The notes below the pieces were generated by a model. It was not told the origin of the DNA. It made no database searches and saw only the letters and a list, made by a program, of their open reading frames with translations. A DNA stretch of 64,000 bases from Parashewanella curva (GTDB taxonomy: Bacteria > Pseudomonadota > Gammaproteobacteria > Enterobacterales > Shewanellaceae), in contig NZ_ML014755.1 in NCBI RefSeq assembly GCF_003675895.1, forward strand, positions 1-64,000, given 5' to 3'. The translations under genes were made by a program, and so were the position numbers. Within the stretch, counting starts at the first letter, position 1. Every line of letters starts with the position of its first letter. Below, one piece after another: positions 39,003-49,284 of this stretch.

Positions 39003-39632
39003 TTAGATCCCCATACGCATTTCACGTTCAGCTTCAGTTAAAGAAGCCTTAAATGATTCACGATCGAATATACGTGTCATATAAGCATGAATATGCTGGC
39101 TAGCTTGAGAGCTTAATTCGATATTTAATGTCGGTAAACGCCACAGTAAAGGAGCCAAATAACAATCAACTAAACCAAATTCTTCACTCATAAAGTATGG
39201 CATTTCAGCAAATACCGGAGAAATTGCCGTTAAACTTTCTTGCAGTTCCTTGCGAGCTTCATCTGCATTATCATCGCTACGAATACGCTCAGCTAATTGA
39301 TACCAGTCGGTTTCGACACGGTGCATCATCAACCGGCTTTGACCACGAGCTACTGGATAAACAGGCATTAGTGGTGGATGTGGAAAACGCTCATCTAGGT
39401 ATTCCATGATGATGCGTGATTGATATAAAACTAACTCACGGTCAACGAGAGTTGGTACAGAATTATACGGATTAATCTCTAACAGATCTTCCGGCATCTC
39501 ATTAGGGTCGACCTGTAAAACATCAACAGATACACCTTTCTCAGCCAAAACAATACGTACTTGATGGCTATATAAATCATCAGCCCCAGAAAATAGGGTC
39601 ATGATAGAGCGTTTGTTGGCAGCAACAGCCAT
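39003..39632 (-). CDS. sspA: Stringent starvation protein A
   Basis: SspA has a glutathione-transferase fold without that activity and binds RNA polymerase to change promoter use in stationary phase. The 209-residue product shows MTLFSGADDLYSHQVRIVLAEKG, the NPYNSVPTLVDRELVLYQSRIIMEYLDERFPHPPLMP core typical of SspA, and a helical C-terminal domain. It lies downstream of petABC, as in vibrios. Confidence 0.95.
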   Translation of the reverse strand: MAVAANKRSIMTLFSGADDLYSHQVRIVLAEKGVSVDVLQVDPNEMPEDLLEINPYNSVPTLVDRELVLYQSRIIMEYLDERFPHPPLMPVYPVARGQSRLMMHRVETDWYQLAERIRSDDNADEARKELQESLTAISPVFAEMPYFMSEEFGLVDCYLAPLLWRLPTLNIELSSQASQHIHAYMTRIFDRESFKASLTEAEREMRMGI

Positions 39633-39726
39633 TGATACCCTCCAGAATCGAAAAAACTAGAAAACTGCAATTCATCGTAACTTGCGATAGACATTGCATA
39701 CATTCTAGACAAAAAACAAAACAAAC

Positions 39727-39742
39727 GAGGGGCAAAGCCCCC
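39727..39742 (-). terminator. Terminator after petABC
   Basis: A G/C-rich stem AGGGGC / GCCCCC with T-rich sequence following on the coding strand, about 45 bases past the petC stop. Confidence 0.7.
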
Positions 39743-39785
39743 CGTTAACTATGGATAACAGTACATTCTACCCGTAAATTAACGG

Positions 39786-40553
39786 TTAGTGTACATCTCT
39801 CCAATATTCTTTTTTCAAGAAGTAAGACAATACGAACAAGAAAAACAAGAATCCTAGTACGTATTTACCTAACGCTTCACGTTCAAGACGAACAGGCTCA
39901 GCTGAATAAACCAAGAAACCAGTAATGTCTTTTACCGCTTGATCATATTGCTCAGGCGTCATAGAACCTTCTTTTCCTTTAGGAATAACCAGTTCACAAA
40001 TCATTTTTGGTTCTTTAGTAACGTCATCAGTAATAACTTTACCATTTTCATCTTTCGCTTCTTTACAAACCTGTTCTTGAACACCTTGAAGGTCTTGAAG
40101 CACGTGTGGCATACCCACTGATGGGAATACAGTATTGTTCACACCAAATGGGCGGCTAGAATCTTTATAGAAAGTTTTTAGGTAACTATAAAGCCAGTCT
40201 TCACCACGAACACGACCAACAAGTGTTAGATCGGGTGGTGTAGCACCAAACCATTTAGCCGCTTCTTTACCAGGAATGGCGTTAGTCATTAATTCACCAG
40301 GCTTAGCACCATCAAGGATATACTTAGCACGCATATCATCAATAGAAATACCTAGGTCATTCGCTACACGCTCATAACGCTGATACTCAGTGCTGTGACA
40401 ACCAGAGCAATGCTTTTGGAATAAATCCAAACCACGCTCTAACGAAGCCTTATCATGCAAATCAATGTTTGCTTTATAAGGAACTGGAGCGCCGCCAGCG
40501 GCTATCGCCATCATTGGAAATAATGAGGCAAATGCAATCAGTAACTTTTTCAT
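39786..40553 (-). CDS. petC: Cytochrome c1 of the bc1 complex
   Basis: The c-type haem subunit of ubiquinol:cytochrome c reductase, facing the periplasm. It has a signal peptide (MKKLLIAFASLFPMMAIA), the haem motif CSGCHS near residue 49, GVNNTVFPSVGMPHVL with the likely axial Met, and a C-terminal membrane anchor followed by EYWRDVH. Its start overlaps the petB stop by one base (TAATG), so translation is coupled. Confidence 0.95.
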   Translation of the reverse strand: MKKLLIAFASLFPMMAIAAGGAPVPYKANIDLHDKASLERGLDLFQKHCSGCHSTEYQRYERVANDLGISIDDMRAKYILDGAKPGELMTNAIPGKEAAKWFGATPPDLTLVGRVRGEDWLYSYLKTFYKDSSRPFGVNNTVFPSVGMPHVLQDLQGVQEQVCKEAKDENGKVITDDVTKEPKMICELVIPKGKEGSMTPEQYDQAVKDITGFLVYSAEPVRLEREALGKYVLGFLFFLFVLSYFLKKEYWRDVH

Positions 40554-41776
40554 TAGTGAGTCAACCTCTCTGGCACTGGCTTAGTCTTTTCGTTCTTACT
40601 GTATAGCCACAAGAAGAAGAAGAAAGCAAAGTAAGTGATAGTGAATACACGCGCTGCAATCGTTAGCTCAGGTGTTGCTGGTACGGCACCTAAGTACCCA
40701 AGAATAATAAATGAAACAGCGAATTGACCGATGTTCAATTTATGGAACATGCTACGATAGCGAACAGATTTCACTTTACAGCGATCTAACCAAGGCAGAA
40801 CAAATAGAACTGCGATAGATAGACCCATCATCACAACACCACCTAACTTGTTAGGTACTGCACGTAGGATTGCGTAGAATGGTGTGAAATACCAAACTGG
40901 TGCAATATGCTCTGGTGTTTTCAGAGGGTTAGCAGGCTCAAAGTTTGGACGTTCTAGGAAGTAACCACCACCATCAGGTAGGTAGAATAGAACCCAACAG
41001 AAAGCAATCAAGAAACCAGCCACACCCATAATGTCTTTAACAGTGTAATAAGGGTGGAATGGAATACCATCTACAGGCCATCCGTTCTCGTCTTTGTTCT
41101 TCTTGATTTCAATACCGTCAGGGTTGTTAGAACCCACTTCGTGTAGAGCAATCAAGTGTAAGAATACAAGTACAACAAGAACTAGTGGCAGAGCGATTAC
41201 GTGTAAGGCGAAGAAACGGTTTAGCGTTGCGCCTGAAATAACGTAGTCACCACGGATCCAAAGAGTGATGTCATCACCGATAACTGGAATCGCACCAAAT
41301 AGAGAAATGATTACTTGCGCACCCCAGAATGACATTTGACCCCATGGTAGTAAGTAACCCATGAAGGCTTCAGCCATCAATACTAGGAAGATAAGCATAC
41401 CGAACAACCACAATAGTTCGCGTGGCTTTTGGTAAGAACCGTAGATAACACCACGGAACATATGCAGATAAACAACGATGAAGAACGCCGAAGCACCAGT
41501 AGAGTGCATATATCGGAGCAACCAACCGTATTCAACATCACGCATGATGTATTCAACAGATGCAAATGCACCTTCAGCACTTGGTACATAGTTCATGGTT
41601 AGCCAAATACCAGTCAGTAATTGGTTAACAAGAACTAATAAAGCTAGAGAGCCGAAGAAATACCAAAAGTTGAAGTTCTTCGGAGTCGCATATTGCCCAA
41701 CGTGACGGTTATACGTCGCCGTCATTGGGATACGCGCATCAATCCAACCTTGTAAATTCTTTAACATGGTCATCAT
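40553..41776 (-). CDS. petB: Cytochrome b of the bc1 complex
   Basis: The membrane core of the bc1 complex with two haem b groups. About eight or nine hydrophobic helices are visible. Haem ligands appear as paired His in LRYMHSTGASAFFIVVYLHM and in FFALHVIALPLVLVVLVFLHL, and the quinol-site PEWY-like element appears as PVWYF. The MMTML lead contains three alternative Met starts after a GGAG site shared with the end of petA. Confidence 0.96.
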   Translation of the reverse strand: MMTMLKNLQGWIDARIPMTATYNRHVGQYATPKNFNFWYFFGSLALLVLVNQLLTGIWLTMNYVPSAEGAFASVEYIMRDVEYGWLLRYMHSTGASAFFIVVYLHMFRGVIYGSYQKPRELLWLFGMLIFLVLMAEAFMGYLLPWGQMSFWGAQVIISLFGAIPVIGDDITLWIRGDYVISGATLNRFFALHVIALPLVLVVLVFLHLIALHEVGSNNPDGIEIKKNKDENGWPVDGIPFHPYYTVKDIMGVAGFLIAFCWVLFYLPDGGGYFLERPNFEPANPLKTPEHIAPVWYFTPFYAILRAVPNKLGGVVMMGLSIAVLFVLPWLDRCKVKSVRYRSMFHKLNIGQFAVSFIILGYLGAVPATPELTIAARVFTITYFAFFFFLWLYSKNEKTKPVPERLTH

Positions 41777-41778
41777 AA

Positions 41779-42369
41779 TTACGCTTCTCCTTTATCTTTA
41801 CCGACAAGGATAGTGTTATCGTCGACGTAGTGATGCGGTGGGATCACTAGGTTCAATGGTGCAGGTACGCCTTGGAAAACACGACCTGACATATCAAATT
41901 TAGAACCGTGACATGGACAGAAGAAACCAGACCTAATACCTTCAACATATTGCTCAAACTTGTTGTGCTCATAGGTTGGAGAACAACCAAGGTGAGTACA
42001 AATACCTACTGCAATAAAGAATTCTTCTTTAATTGAGCGATAGATATTTTTCGCGTATTCAGGTTGTTGGTCTTCTTCAGAGTTTGGATCACGTAATTGA
42101 TCATTGTGCTTTGGCAGTTCTGCCAAAATGTCATCAGTACGACGTACAACCCATACAGGTTTACCTCGCCATTCTACACGGATCAACTGACCCGGCTCGA
42201 CTTTACTGATGTTAACTTCAACCGGCGCACCTGCAGCTTTCGCTTTGGCACTTGGATTCCATGACTTAATGAAAGGAACCGCTACAGCGACGGCACCGGC
42301 TCCACCTACTACGGCGGTTGCGGCGGTCAGAAATCTGCGACGTCCGGTATCGACTGGCGCATTGCTCAT
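41779..42369 (-). CDS. petA: Rieske iron-sulfur protein
   Basis: The 2Fe-2S subunit of the bc1 complex. A twin-arginine type signal is visible ([21 protein letters not shown]), which also serves as anchor. The cluster ligands are CTHLGCSP and CPCHGSKFD near the C-terminus. GGGAGATAA precedes the ATG. It is the first gene of the pet operon. The ribosomal genes rplM/rpsI, often upstream of petA in vibrios, are missing here. Confidence 0.96.
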   Translation of the reverse strand: MSNAPVDTGRRRFLTAATAVVGGAGAVAVAVPFIKSWNPSAKAKAAGAPVEVNISKVEPGQLIRVEWRGKPVWVVRRTDDILAELPKHNDQLRDPNSEEDQQPEYAKNIYRSIKEEFFIAVGICTHLGCSPTYEHNKFEQYVEGIRSGFFCPCHGSKFDMSGRVFQGVPAPLNLVIPPHHYVDDNTILVGKDKGEA

Positions 42370-42709
42370 CCACTTATCTCCCAGAGGGTGTTGGAATTAT
42401 TCTTAATTAAAGACGTTAATCTACATAATTGCTCAAAATTTTAGCAACCAAAGATTGAGGCGATGCTCATTATAGCTAAAATTTAGAAATAGATCATAGT
42501 TAAAACACATAAAGTGTATGGGGATATTTTGTTTTTTTGCGCTTTAGTCAGCTAAAAAATAGACAAACGCTCAAAATTTAATATCAGCAGACAAAATTTA
42601 AACATTTAGATTGTGTTAAAAACAAAAAAGCCCGATGTTGTTCGGGCTTTTTTACAGTTAAGGCTTTTGATGCCAAAAAGTGTCTGTAATTGATAACACT
42701 CTTGGCTAA
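42370..42709. other. Spacer between petA and hflC (synteny junction)
   Basis: No gene. AT-rich; must contain the petABC promoter, but no clear box was found. A strong terminator for the hfl operon lies at 42624-42653. This joins two blocks that are usually far apart in vibrios. Confidence 0.5.
42624..42653. terminator. Strong rho-independent terminator after hflC
   Basis: Stem AAAAAAGCCCGA / TCGGGCTTTTTT with a short loop, usable from either side but placed just past hflC. Confidence 0.9.
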
Positions 42710-43594
42710 TTACTTTTTGTCAGAACCTTTAAGATATTTGAAGAAATCGCTGTCAGGAGACAATACCATCACATCAGAATGATTTCCGAAACTTTCACGA
42801 TAAGCTTCTAAACTACGTAAGAAAGCGTAAAACTCAGGATCTTTCTTATAAGCGTTAGCAAATATTTTAGCCGCTTCTGCATCACCTTGACCACGAGTGA
42901 TCATGGCTTGACGATTAGCATCAGCAATGCGTACTGTCACTTGAGCATCTGCTGTCGCTTTAATCACTTCTGATTGCTCTTGACCTTCAGCACGATGCTC
43001 TTTGGCAACCGCTTCACGGTTAGCTCGCATACGCTTATAGATACTGCTACTAACACTGTCAGGTAAGTTGATTTGCTTAACACGAACATCTACAACTTCG
43101 ATACCTAAGTCTTTCGCACTTTCTTGTGCATTTTTTAGTGTGTTTATTTGCAGTTCGTCACGGCTACCAGAAACGATTTCCTTGATAGTACGACGACCAA
43201 ACTCGATACGAAGATCATTGTTCACTTTCGCTAACAGTCTATCAACGATTGGACCAACCTGAGTTCTTTCGTAATACTTCTCGAAGTCTTGCACACGCCA
43301 CTTAACGTATGAATCAACCATCAAGTCTTTTTTCTCAGACGTTAAAAAACGGTCAGCATCACTGTCTAAAGTTTGAATTCGCGCATCCATATAACGCACT
43401 TTATCAATCACAGGGATTTTGAAGTGTAACCCTGGCTTGTAAACCTCAGTGATTGGTTTACCGTCAATTTCAACCTTATTGACTTTACCGAAGCGTGACA
43501 CGATTGCACGCTCGCCTTCATCCACTTTAAACAGTGAAGAAATACCTAAACCAATAAATATAGCGATAATAACTAGTACTATTCTGTTCATCAT
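42710..43594 (-). CDS. hflC: FtsH-modulating membrane protein HflC
   Basis: HflC forms, with HflK, a large membrane ring around the FtsH protease. The product has an N-terminal membrane helix (IVLVIIAIFIGLGISSLF), a SPFH/prohibitin domain (VDEGERAIVSRFGKV, KEIVSGSRDELQINTLKNAQ) and an Ala/Glu-rich coiled coil. The start overlaps the hflK stop by one base (TAATG). It closes the tsaE-to-hflC series; the purA gene often found next is absent. Confidence 0.95.
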   Translation of the reverse strand: MMNRIVLVIIAIFIGLGISSLFKVDEGERAIVSRFGKVNKVEIDGKPITEVYKPGLHFKIPVIDKVRYMDARIQTLDSDADRFLTSEKKDLMVDSYVKWRVQDFEKYYERTQVGPIVDRLLAKVNNDLRIEFGRRTIKEIVSGSRDELQINTLKNAQESAKDLGIEVVDVRVKQINLPDSVSSSIYKRMRANREAVAKEHRAEGQEQSEVIKATADAQVTVRIADANRQAMITRGQGDAEAAKIFANAYKKDPEFYAFLRSLEAYRESFGNHSDVMVLSPDSDFFKYLKGSDKK

Positions 43595-44736
43595 TATCTC
43601 CCACTCTGACGCATGCTTTCTTGACGAGACAGTCGAACACTACGAGTTGTTGTACTCGGTTGAGAAGAGTGCGATGGAGTTGTCTCTATATTTGGAACTA
43701 CCGAATGGCTCATTGGCGCCTTATGGGTAGAACTTTGCATCATTTTATCTAATGGAAGATACATCAGGTTATTACTGTTCTTGTTATCAACAAGTACCTT
43801 ACGATTACCTTTTAGTACCTCTTGCATGGTTTCAAGATACAAACGCTCACGAGTTACTTTAGGAGCCGCTTTGTACTCAGGCAATAGGCTTTCAAAGCGT
43901 GCAATTTTACCTTGTGCATCTAAGATAGCTTGCTCTTTATAAGCTTTAGCTTCACGTAAAATACGTTCAGCTCTACCACGAGCTTGTGGCTCAATTTGGC
44001 GAGCATAAGCTTCCGCTTCTAAAATAGCACGCTGTTCATCTTCTTGAGCCGCAATCGCATCATCAAAAGCATCTTTTACTTCTTCTGGCGGACGAGCTGG
44101 AAGTAAGTTTACGTCACCAATCTTAAGACCTAAGTTATAAGGCTTGATAATACGCTCAATTTCACTACGTGTAGCAACAACGATTTTGTCACGACCGGTA
44201 GTCAAAATGTCATCCATATTGTTGTGACCAATCACATAACGAAGCGCACTATCAATGGCTTCTCTTAAACTGGCATTGGCATCAACAACACTAAACAGGT
44301 ACTTGTACGGGTCTTCAACTTCATATTGAACTTCAAGCTGAACACGCACTACGTTTTCATCCGCCGTTAACATGCTTCCAGAAGCTGGAATCGAACGAAT
44401 TTGCTCAACGTTTACCGGATATACTTTATCAATAAAGGTCGCTTGCCAGTGTAAGCCTTGAGTTTGGATGCTATGAAGCTTACCAAAACGCAAAACAACA
44501 CCTCGCTCAGCAGGTTTGATGGTATAAAAACCAGACAATCCCCAAACGACAAGAGCAATTACGATAAAAATTCCTATCGCAGTGCCGCTGACACCTGAGC
44601 CATTGCCTTTACCGCCAAAGCGTTTTGACATGCCACGAAAGATATCGTCTAAATCAGGTGGTCCTTTATCGTTACCACCACTACCTTTATTTCCCCAAGG
44701 GTCTTTACCCTTATTTCCGGGCTCATTCCAAGCCAT
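43594..44736 (-). CDS. hflK: FtsH-modulating membrane protein HflK
   Basis: Partner of HflC. A Gly/Lys-rich cytoplasmic start (MAWNEPGNKGKDPWGNKGSG) leads to a membrane helix (GIFIVIALVVWGLSGFYTI), then a SPFH domain with PAERGVVLRFGK and VQYEVEDPYKYLF, and a coiled coil. The C-terminus is Ser/Thr-rich. A GGAG site precedes the ATG. Confidence 0.95.
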   Translation of the reverse strand: MAWNEPGNKGKDPWGNKGSGGNDKGPPDLDDIFRGMSKRFGGKGNGSGVSGTAIGIFIVIALVVWGLSGFYTIKPAERGVVLRFGKLHSIQTQGLHWQATFIDKVYPVNVEQIRSIPASGSMLTADENVVRVQLEVQYEVEDPYKYLFSVVDANASLREAIDSALRYVIGHNNMDDILTTGRDKIVVATRSEIERIIKPYNLGLKIGDVNLLPARPPEEVKDAFDDAIAAQEDEQRAILEAEAYARQIEPQARGRAERILREAKAYKEQAILDAQGKIARFESLLPEYKAAPKVTRERLYLETMQEVLKGNRKVLVDNKNSNNLMYLPLDKMMQSSTHKAPMSHSVVPNIETTPSHSSQPSTTTRSVRLSRQESMRQSGR

Positions 44737-44823
44737 TTAACACTCCGTAACAGAATGAAACAATGAAAAGCCGTATGACTGTTTAAGTAACAAAATTTAC
44801 AAACAGTCAGAACGACAATCTAA

Positions 44824-46131
44824 TTAACTTAATACTTTATCAGTGCTTGATTCCATAATAAAGGTCTCAAGCTCACCTTGGCTTTGCTTTAATAGCCGTT
44901 TCCAATTAGACATCGGCAATCGAACCGACAAAATACAATTGCCAAAGTCGTCATATTCCTGCTGTTTTAACGCATCAAGACGATAAAACTGGCCAAGATA
45001 GTGCCCTGAAGAAGCTGGGATTTTTAGCTGATATTCAGCAACTTGCTCGCCAACCAGTTCCTCAATTGCATCTTGCAATAATTCAAAGCCTAGATTGTGA
45101 TGTGCAGAAACCCAAACTCGATAAGGCTCACTATTTTCATTTCTATCCACTTTTGGTGTCACATCATCTAACAAATCTATTTTGTTACAAACTATGAGCT
45201 GAGGAATTTCTTTGGCATCAATTTCTTCTAATACGGCTTGAACTTGCTCAAAGTTCTCACCCATATTCTCATCCGCACAATCAACCACATGCAATAATAA
45301 GTCAGCATTGCGCGTCTCTTGCAACGTTGCTTTAAATGCTGCAACAAGATCATGAGGCAAGTGACGAATAAAACCGACCGTATCCGCTAAAATTACGCTG
45401 TGATCTTTTAAATCCAGCTTGCGCAATGTCGGATCAAGTGTGGCAAATAACTGATCTGCCGCATATACCTGTGATGTGGTCAGCGCATTAAATAATGTAG
45501 ATTTACCCGCATTGGTATAACCGACTAAAGAAACCGTAGCTAGATCACTTCGCTTTCGAGCTCGACGGCTTTGTTCACGCTGCTTATCTACTTTTTCCAA
45601 GCGACGATTAATAGACTTGATCCGCCCTCTCAATAAACGACGGTCGGTTTCAAGCTGAGTTTCACCAGGCCCTCTTAGACCAATACCACCTTTTTGCCGC
45701 TCTAAGTGAGTCCAGCCACGAACCAGCCGAGTAGACATATGACGCAACTGCGCCAACTCCACTTGGAGCTTCCCCTCATGTGTACGAGCTCTTTGAGCAA
45801 AAATATCTAAAATCAGCGTAGTACGGTCTAATACTCGACATTTACAAATCATCTCAAGATTTCGCTCTTGAGCTGGTGACAATGCATGATTAAAAATAAC
45901 GACATTGGCATCAGTTCCGGCCACCATTGCAGCCAGTTCTTCAGCCTTGCCTGAACCAATAAAAAATTTCCGATCTGGTGACTTTCGGCTACCCGTGATC
46001 ACGCCCACGGACTTAGCTCCAGCAGACTCAACTAAAAGCTGTAATTCAGTTATATCTTCTCGACGTTCTTCATCCGCAAAGTCGATATGGACAAGGACAG
46101 CTTGTTCACCCGCCTCATAACGGTCAAACAA
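44824..46131 (-). CDS. hflX: Ribosome-associated GTPase HflX
   Basis: HflX rescues and splits stalled ribosomes under stress. The N-terminal domain includes NHALSPAQERNLE and the conserved GKLQVELAQL; the G domain shows VGYTNAGKSTLFNAL (P-loop), LFATLDPTLRKL, DTVGFIRHLPHDL and NKIDLL. The start is TTG, matching family N-terminus MFDRYEAGEQ, with AGGAG ten bases upstream. At 435 residues it is normal. It sits 16 bases after hfq. Confidence 0.95.
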   Translation of the reverse strand: MFDRYEAGEQAVLVHIDFADEERREDITELQLLVESAGAKSVGVITGSRKSPDRKFFIGSGKAEELAAMVAGTDANVVIFNHALSPAQERNLEMICKCRVLDRTTLILDIFAQRARTHEGKLQVELAQLRHMSTRLVRGWTHLERQKGGIGLRGPGETQLETDRRLLRGRIKSINRRLEKVDKQREQSRRARKRSDLATVSLVGYTNAGKSTLFNALTTSQVYAADQLFATLDPTLRKLDLKDHSVILADTVGFIRHLPHDLVAAFKATLQETRNADLLLHVVDCADENMGENFEQVQAVLEEIDAKEIPQLIVCNKIDLLDDVTPKVDRNENSEPYRVWVSAHHNLGFELLQDAIEELVGEQVAEYQLKIPASSGHYLGQFYRLDALKQQEYDDFGNCILSVRLPMSNWKRLLKQSQGELETFIMESSTDKVLS

Positions 46132-46147
46132 AAAAACTACTCCTCAA

Positions 46148-46417
46148 TTATTCAGCGCTAGCTTCTGATTGCTCTGAGCTTCCTGCTTGAGGTGTTTGAG
46201 TTGGATTTACATTAAACGGACGAGACGGAACCACTGTTGAAATGGCATGCTTATATACCATTTGACTGACCGTGTTTTTTAATAAGATCACGAATTGATC
46301 AAATGACTCTACTTGCCCTTGGAGTTTAATACCATTGACCAAGTAGATTGATACAGGAACGCGCTCGCGACGAAGTGCATTTAAGAATGGGTCTTGTAAT
46401 GATTGCCCCTTAGCCAT
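46148..46417 (-). CDS. hfq: RNA chaperone Hfq
   Basis: Hfq pairs small RNAs with mRNAs. Sm1 motif ([38 protein letters not shown]) and Sm2 motif ([13 protein letters not shown]) are intact. The C-terminal tail is short (about 20 residues), giving 89 residues in all. AAGGAAA lies before the ATG. Confidence 0.97.
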   Translation of the reverse strand: MAKGQSLQDPFLNALRRERVPVSIYLVNGIKLQGQVESFDQFVILLKNTVSQMVYKHAISTVVPSRPFNVNPTQTPQAGSSEQSEASAE

Positions 46418-46516
46418 TTTGGTTTCCTTTTTAATTTATAATTGAATCTATATTTAATATTTATACTGGGTTCGAGTTACTGCAAATAACAGTATGATAC
46501 AACAATAGTAAATTGG

Positions 46517-47443
46517 CTAATCAAGATATTGGGCAACGTTTTTTACATTCTCTTCAGCACCCGTTTCCAACCAATTTAATTCTTTCCAACTACGTAGCCA
46601 TGTTAATTGACGTTTGGCCAATTGCCTAGTAGCTGCAACACCTTTTTCAACCATTTCATTATAGTCATAGTCTCCATCAAGGTATTGCCAACATTGACGA
46701 TACCCTACACATCGCATTGATGGTAGATTTAAATGAAGCTCTTCTCTCGCCTTTAACGCTTTAACTTCTTCAACAAATCCTTGTTCAAGCATTATTTTAA
46801 ATCGTTTTTCTATCAGTTTATGCAGTTGTGCTCTTTCATTTGGAGCAATCGCAAACTGAATAAATTCATACGGTAAAGCTTCGGCTTTAGTCTGAGTTAA
46901 CTCTGTCAGGCTTTTACCGCTAATTCTGTATACTTCTATTGCTCTAGATAAACGCTGCGGATCATTCGGATGAATCCGCTCAGCCGAAACGGGATCAATC
47001 TGCTTCAATTGATCATGTAATGCATCCCAGCCTAACTGCCCAGCTTCAGCTAAAATTTGTTGCCTGATTTCTGGTACCGCTTCTGGTAATGGCGATAACC
47101 CTTCAATTAATGCTTTAAAGTACAACATAGTACCGCCTACAAGCACTGGCGTTTTACCTCGAGCAATAACTTCATCAATTTCTCGAATCGCATCAGATCT
47201 AAAATCGGCGGCTGAGTAGCTTTCTGTAGGGTCAAGTATATCAATTAGCCTATGCGGTGCTATCGCCAACTCTTCAACCGAAGGTTTAGCTGTGCCAATA
47301 TCCATTCCTTTATAAATTAACGCTGAATCCACAGATATCACTTCACAATTGTGGTTCTGAGCTAATTCTATTGCCAAAGATGTTTTACCTGAAGCTGTTG
47401 GCCCCATTAACAAAATGACTTTTGGATACTTGCTATTTGTCAC
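46517..47443 (-). CDS. miaA: tRNA dimethylallyltransferase
   Basis: MiaA adds dimethylallyl to A37 of tRNAs reading UNN codons. P-loop [17 protein letters not shown] starts at residue 11; other family segments are [40 protein letters not shown] and [15 protein letters not shown]. The 308-residue product is full length. It lies between mutL and hfq as in most gammaproteobacteria. Confidence 0.96.
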   Translation of the reverse strand: MTNSKYPKVILLMGPTASGKTSLAIELAQNHNCEVISVDSALIYKGMDIGTAKPSVEELAIAPHRLIDILDPTESYSAADFRSDAIREIDEVIARGKTPVLVGGTMLYFKALIEGLSPLPEAVPEIRQQILAEAGQLGWDALHDQLKQIDPVSAERIHPNDPQRLSRAIEVYRISGKSLTELTQTKAEALPYEFIQFAIAPNERAQLHKLIEKRFKIMLEQGFVEEVKALKAREELHLNLPSMRCVGYRQCWQYLDGDYDYNEMVEKGVAATRQLAKRQLTWLRSWKELNWLETGAEENVKNVAQYLD

Positions 47444-47482
47444 TTAACTTCTCTTGTAATTCAATTAGACATAAGTCCAATA

Positions 47483-49276
47483 TTAATGCTCATTCAACCA
47501 GCGCTGCCACGGCAAGTCGATAGCCTGTTTGTGCAATTCTTTTTGCTGCTCTTGAGTCAATTGTAGATACATCAACCATACTTGTTTAGCAGATACAAAA
47601 CCTTGAATACTGATCTCTGCCAACCATTGTACAAGAGCCTCATCAGCTGGTTGCTCACTTTGCAACCACTGTAATAACATGGGTATCACTTCAACCAACT
47701 GGCAGTCTCTAAGATATGAGGGCACTTTTTTAATTATCAACTGCTGAGCACGAAATGTTAGCTCTAAGCCTAATTTTCTTAATAAAACTTGATTTGTGTC
47801 CACCAATTGCGGCCAATCGGGTAGTTGAGTAATAGAAACAGGCATCAACAAAGGCTGGGGAACTAAGCCTGTTGCTAGCTTTTGAGTAATTTGCAGTTTA
47901 TTGCATAACAAGGCTGCTTTTTTCACTTCAAGCAATTTTATGTGATTATCTTCTGTAAATAACCAATACTCACCATCTAACAAAGGTGGCATCGCCTGAA
48001 CGTCTGTCGCAACCCCCGGTTCCGCAATCGCTGAGTCTTTTATCGATTCGTTAGTAGACAACAAGTCTGCATAGGTTTTTACTGCATTAACATTTAGTTG
48101 ATCGCTATAATATCTCGGTTGATAAAGCCTAGAGCCTCCTCCAGAACCCGAAGAAATCGCTCCAGAATTAGGCATAGCACCTCTTGATGTATGCCCACTA
48201 TCATTGTCAAAGGCTGAATCAAAATGAGTAGCAATATAGCTTTCTTCGTTAACCCTATCGTCATCTAACTCTATGGGTTCAGCAAGCTGACTTAGTGCCG
48301 ATTGTAGCGCTTGAAGAATAAAATCATGCACATAGCGACTTTGATGAAAACGCACTTCATGTTTAGCGGGATGAACATTCACATCCACTTGATGAGGATC
48401 TAAATCGAACTGTAATACGTAATTCGGTTGTAACTCAACGGACAGTTCTCCAAACGCTTGTCGCACCGCGTGATTAACCAAACGATCTCGAACATAACGG
48501 CCATTCACATAGAAATAATGCATGTTTAGGCTTGGCTCAGGCACGGTAGGGGACTGTAAATAACCACGTAATCTCATTCCGTCATGCTCACAATCTACCG
48601 CAACAGCATGTTCAGCAAATCGATTGCTAGCCACTTGCCCAAGTCGTTTAATATATTGGCTTTCATTACTTGCAGGACGGTAATTTCTCACCATTTTTCC
48701 GTTATGCTGCAAAGTAAAGTGGATATCACTTCTCACCAAGGCCATGCGTTTCAGCCATTCATCAATGTGGGTGAATTCTGTCTTATCACTCTTTAGAAAG
48801 CGTCGACGTGCAGGCGTATTAAAAAATAAGTCATGAACTTCAATGGTGGTTCCGACAGGGTGTGCAGCAGGAATCACCTTAACGGCCATTTGTGAACCTT
48901 CTGCATAAGCTTGCCAAGCTTCGCTTTGTTCCTCAGTTTTAGAGGTGAGGGTTAACCTTGCAACTGAACTGATTGATGCCAGAGCTTCACCACGAAAACC
49001 AAAGCTCATTATGGCTTCTAAATCATCTAATGTGGTTACTTTTGAGGTAGCATGACGCGCAAGGGCAAGCTCTAATTGCTCTTTAGCAATACCACAACCG
49101 TTATCACGAATTCGAATTAATTTGGCGCCGCCTTTCTCAATCTCAATATCGACACGAGACGCCCCTGCATCTAGGCAGTTTTCAACAAGTTCTTTAACTA
49201 CAGAGGCGGGTCTTTCTACCACTTCCCCAGCGGCAATTTGGTTTGCAAGCTGAGGTGGCAAAATTTGGATTGGCAT
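47483..49276 (-). CDS. mutL: DNA mismatch repair protein MutL
   Basis: MutL couples MutS mismatch recognition to MutH. The GHKL ATPase domain shows NQIAAGEVVERPASVVKELVEN, LDAGAS, IRDNGCGI, and the GFRGEALASI and TTIEVHDLFFNTPARR motifs. Residues 330-410 are a Ser/Gly-rich linker, and the dimerisation domain follows. The C-terminus lacks the DQHAxxE endonuclease motif, as expected in organisms with MutH. Confidence 0.96.
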   Translation of the reverse strand: MPIQILPPQLANQIAAGEVVERPASVVKELVENCLDAGASRVDIEIEKGGAKLIRIRDNGCGIAKEQLELALARHATSKVTTLDDLEAIMSFGFRGEALASISSVARLTLTSKTEEQSEAWQAYAEGSQMAVKVIPAAHPVGTTIEVHDLFFNTPARRRFLKSDKTEFTHIDEWLKRMALVRSDIHFTLQHNGKMVRNYRPASNESQYIKRLGQVASNRFAEHAVAVDCEHDGMRLRGYLQSPTVPEPSLNMHYFYVNGRYVRDRLVNHAVRQAFGELSVELQPNYVLQFDLDPHQVDVNVHPAKHEVRFHQSRYVHDFILQALQSALSQLAEPIELDDDRVNEESYIATHFDSAFDNDSGHTSRGAMPNSGAISSGSGGGSRLYQPRYYSDQLNVNAVKTYADLLSTNESIKDSAIAEPGVATDVQAMPPLLDGEYWLFTEDNHIKLLEVKKAALLCNKLQITQKLATGLVPQPLLMPVSITQLPDWPQLVDTNQVLLRKLGLELTFRAQQLIIKKVPSYLRDCQLVEVIPMLLQWLQSEQPADEALVQWLAEISIQGFVSAKQVWLMYLQLTQEQQKELHKQAIDLPWQRWLNEH

Positions 49277-49284
49277 AGATTACC

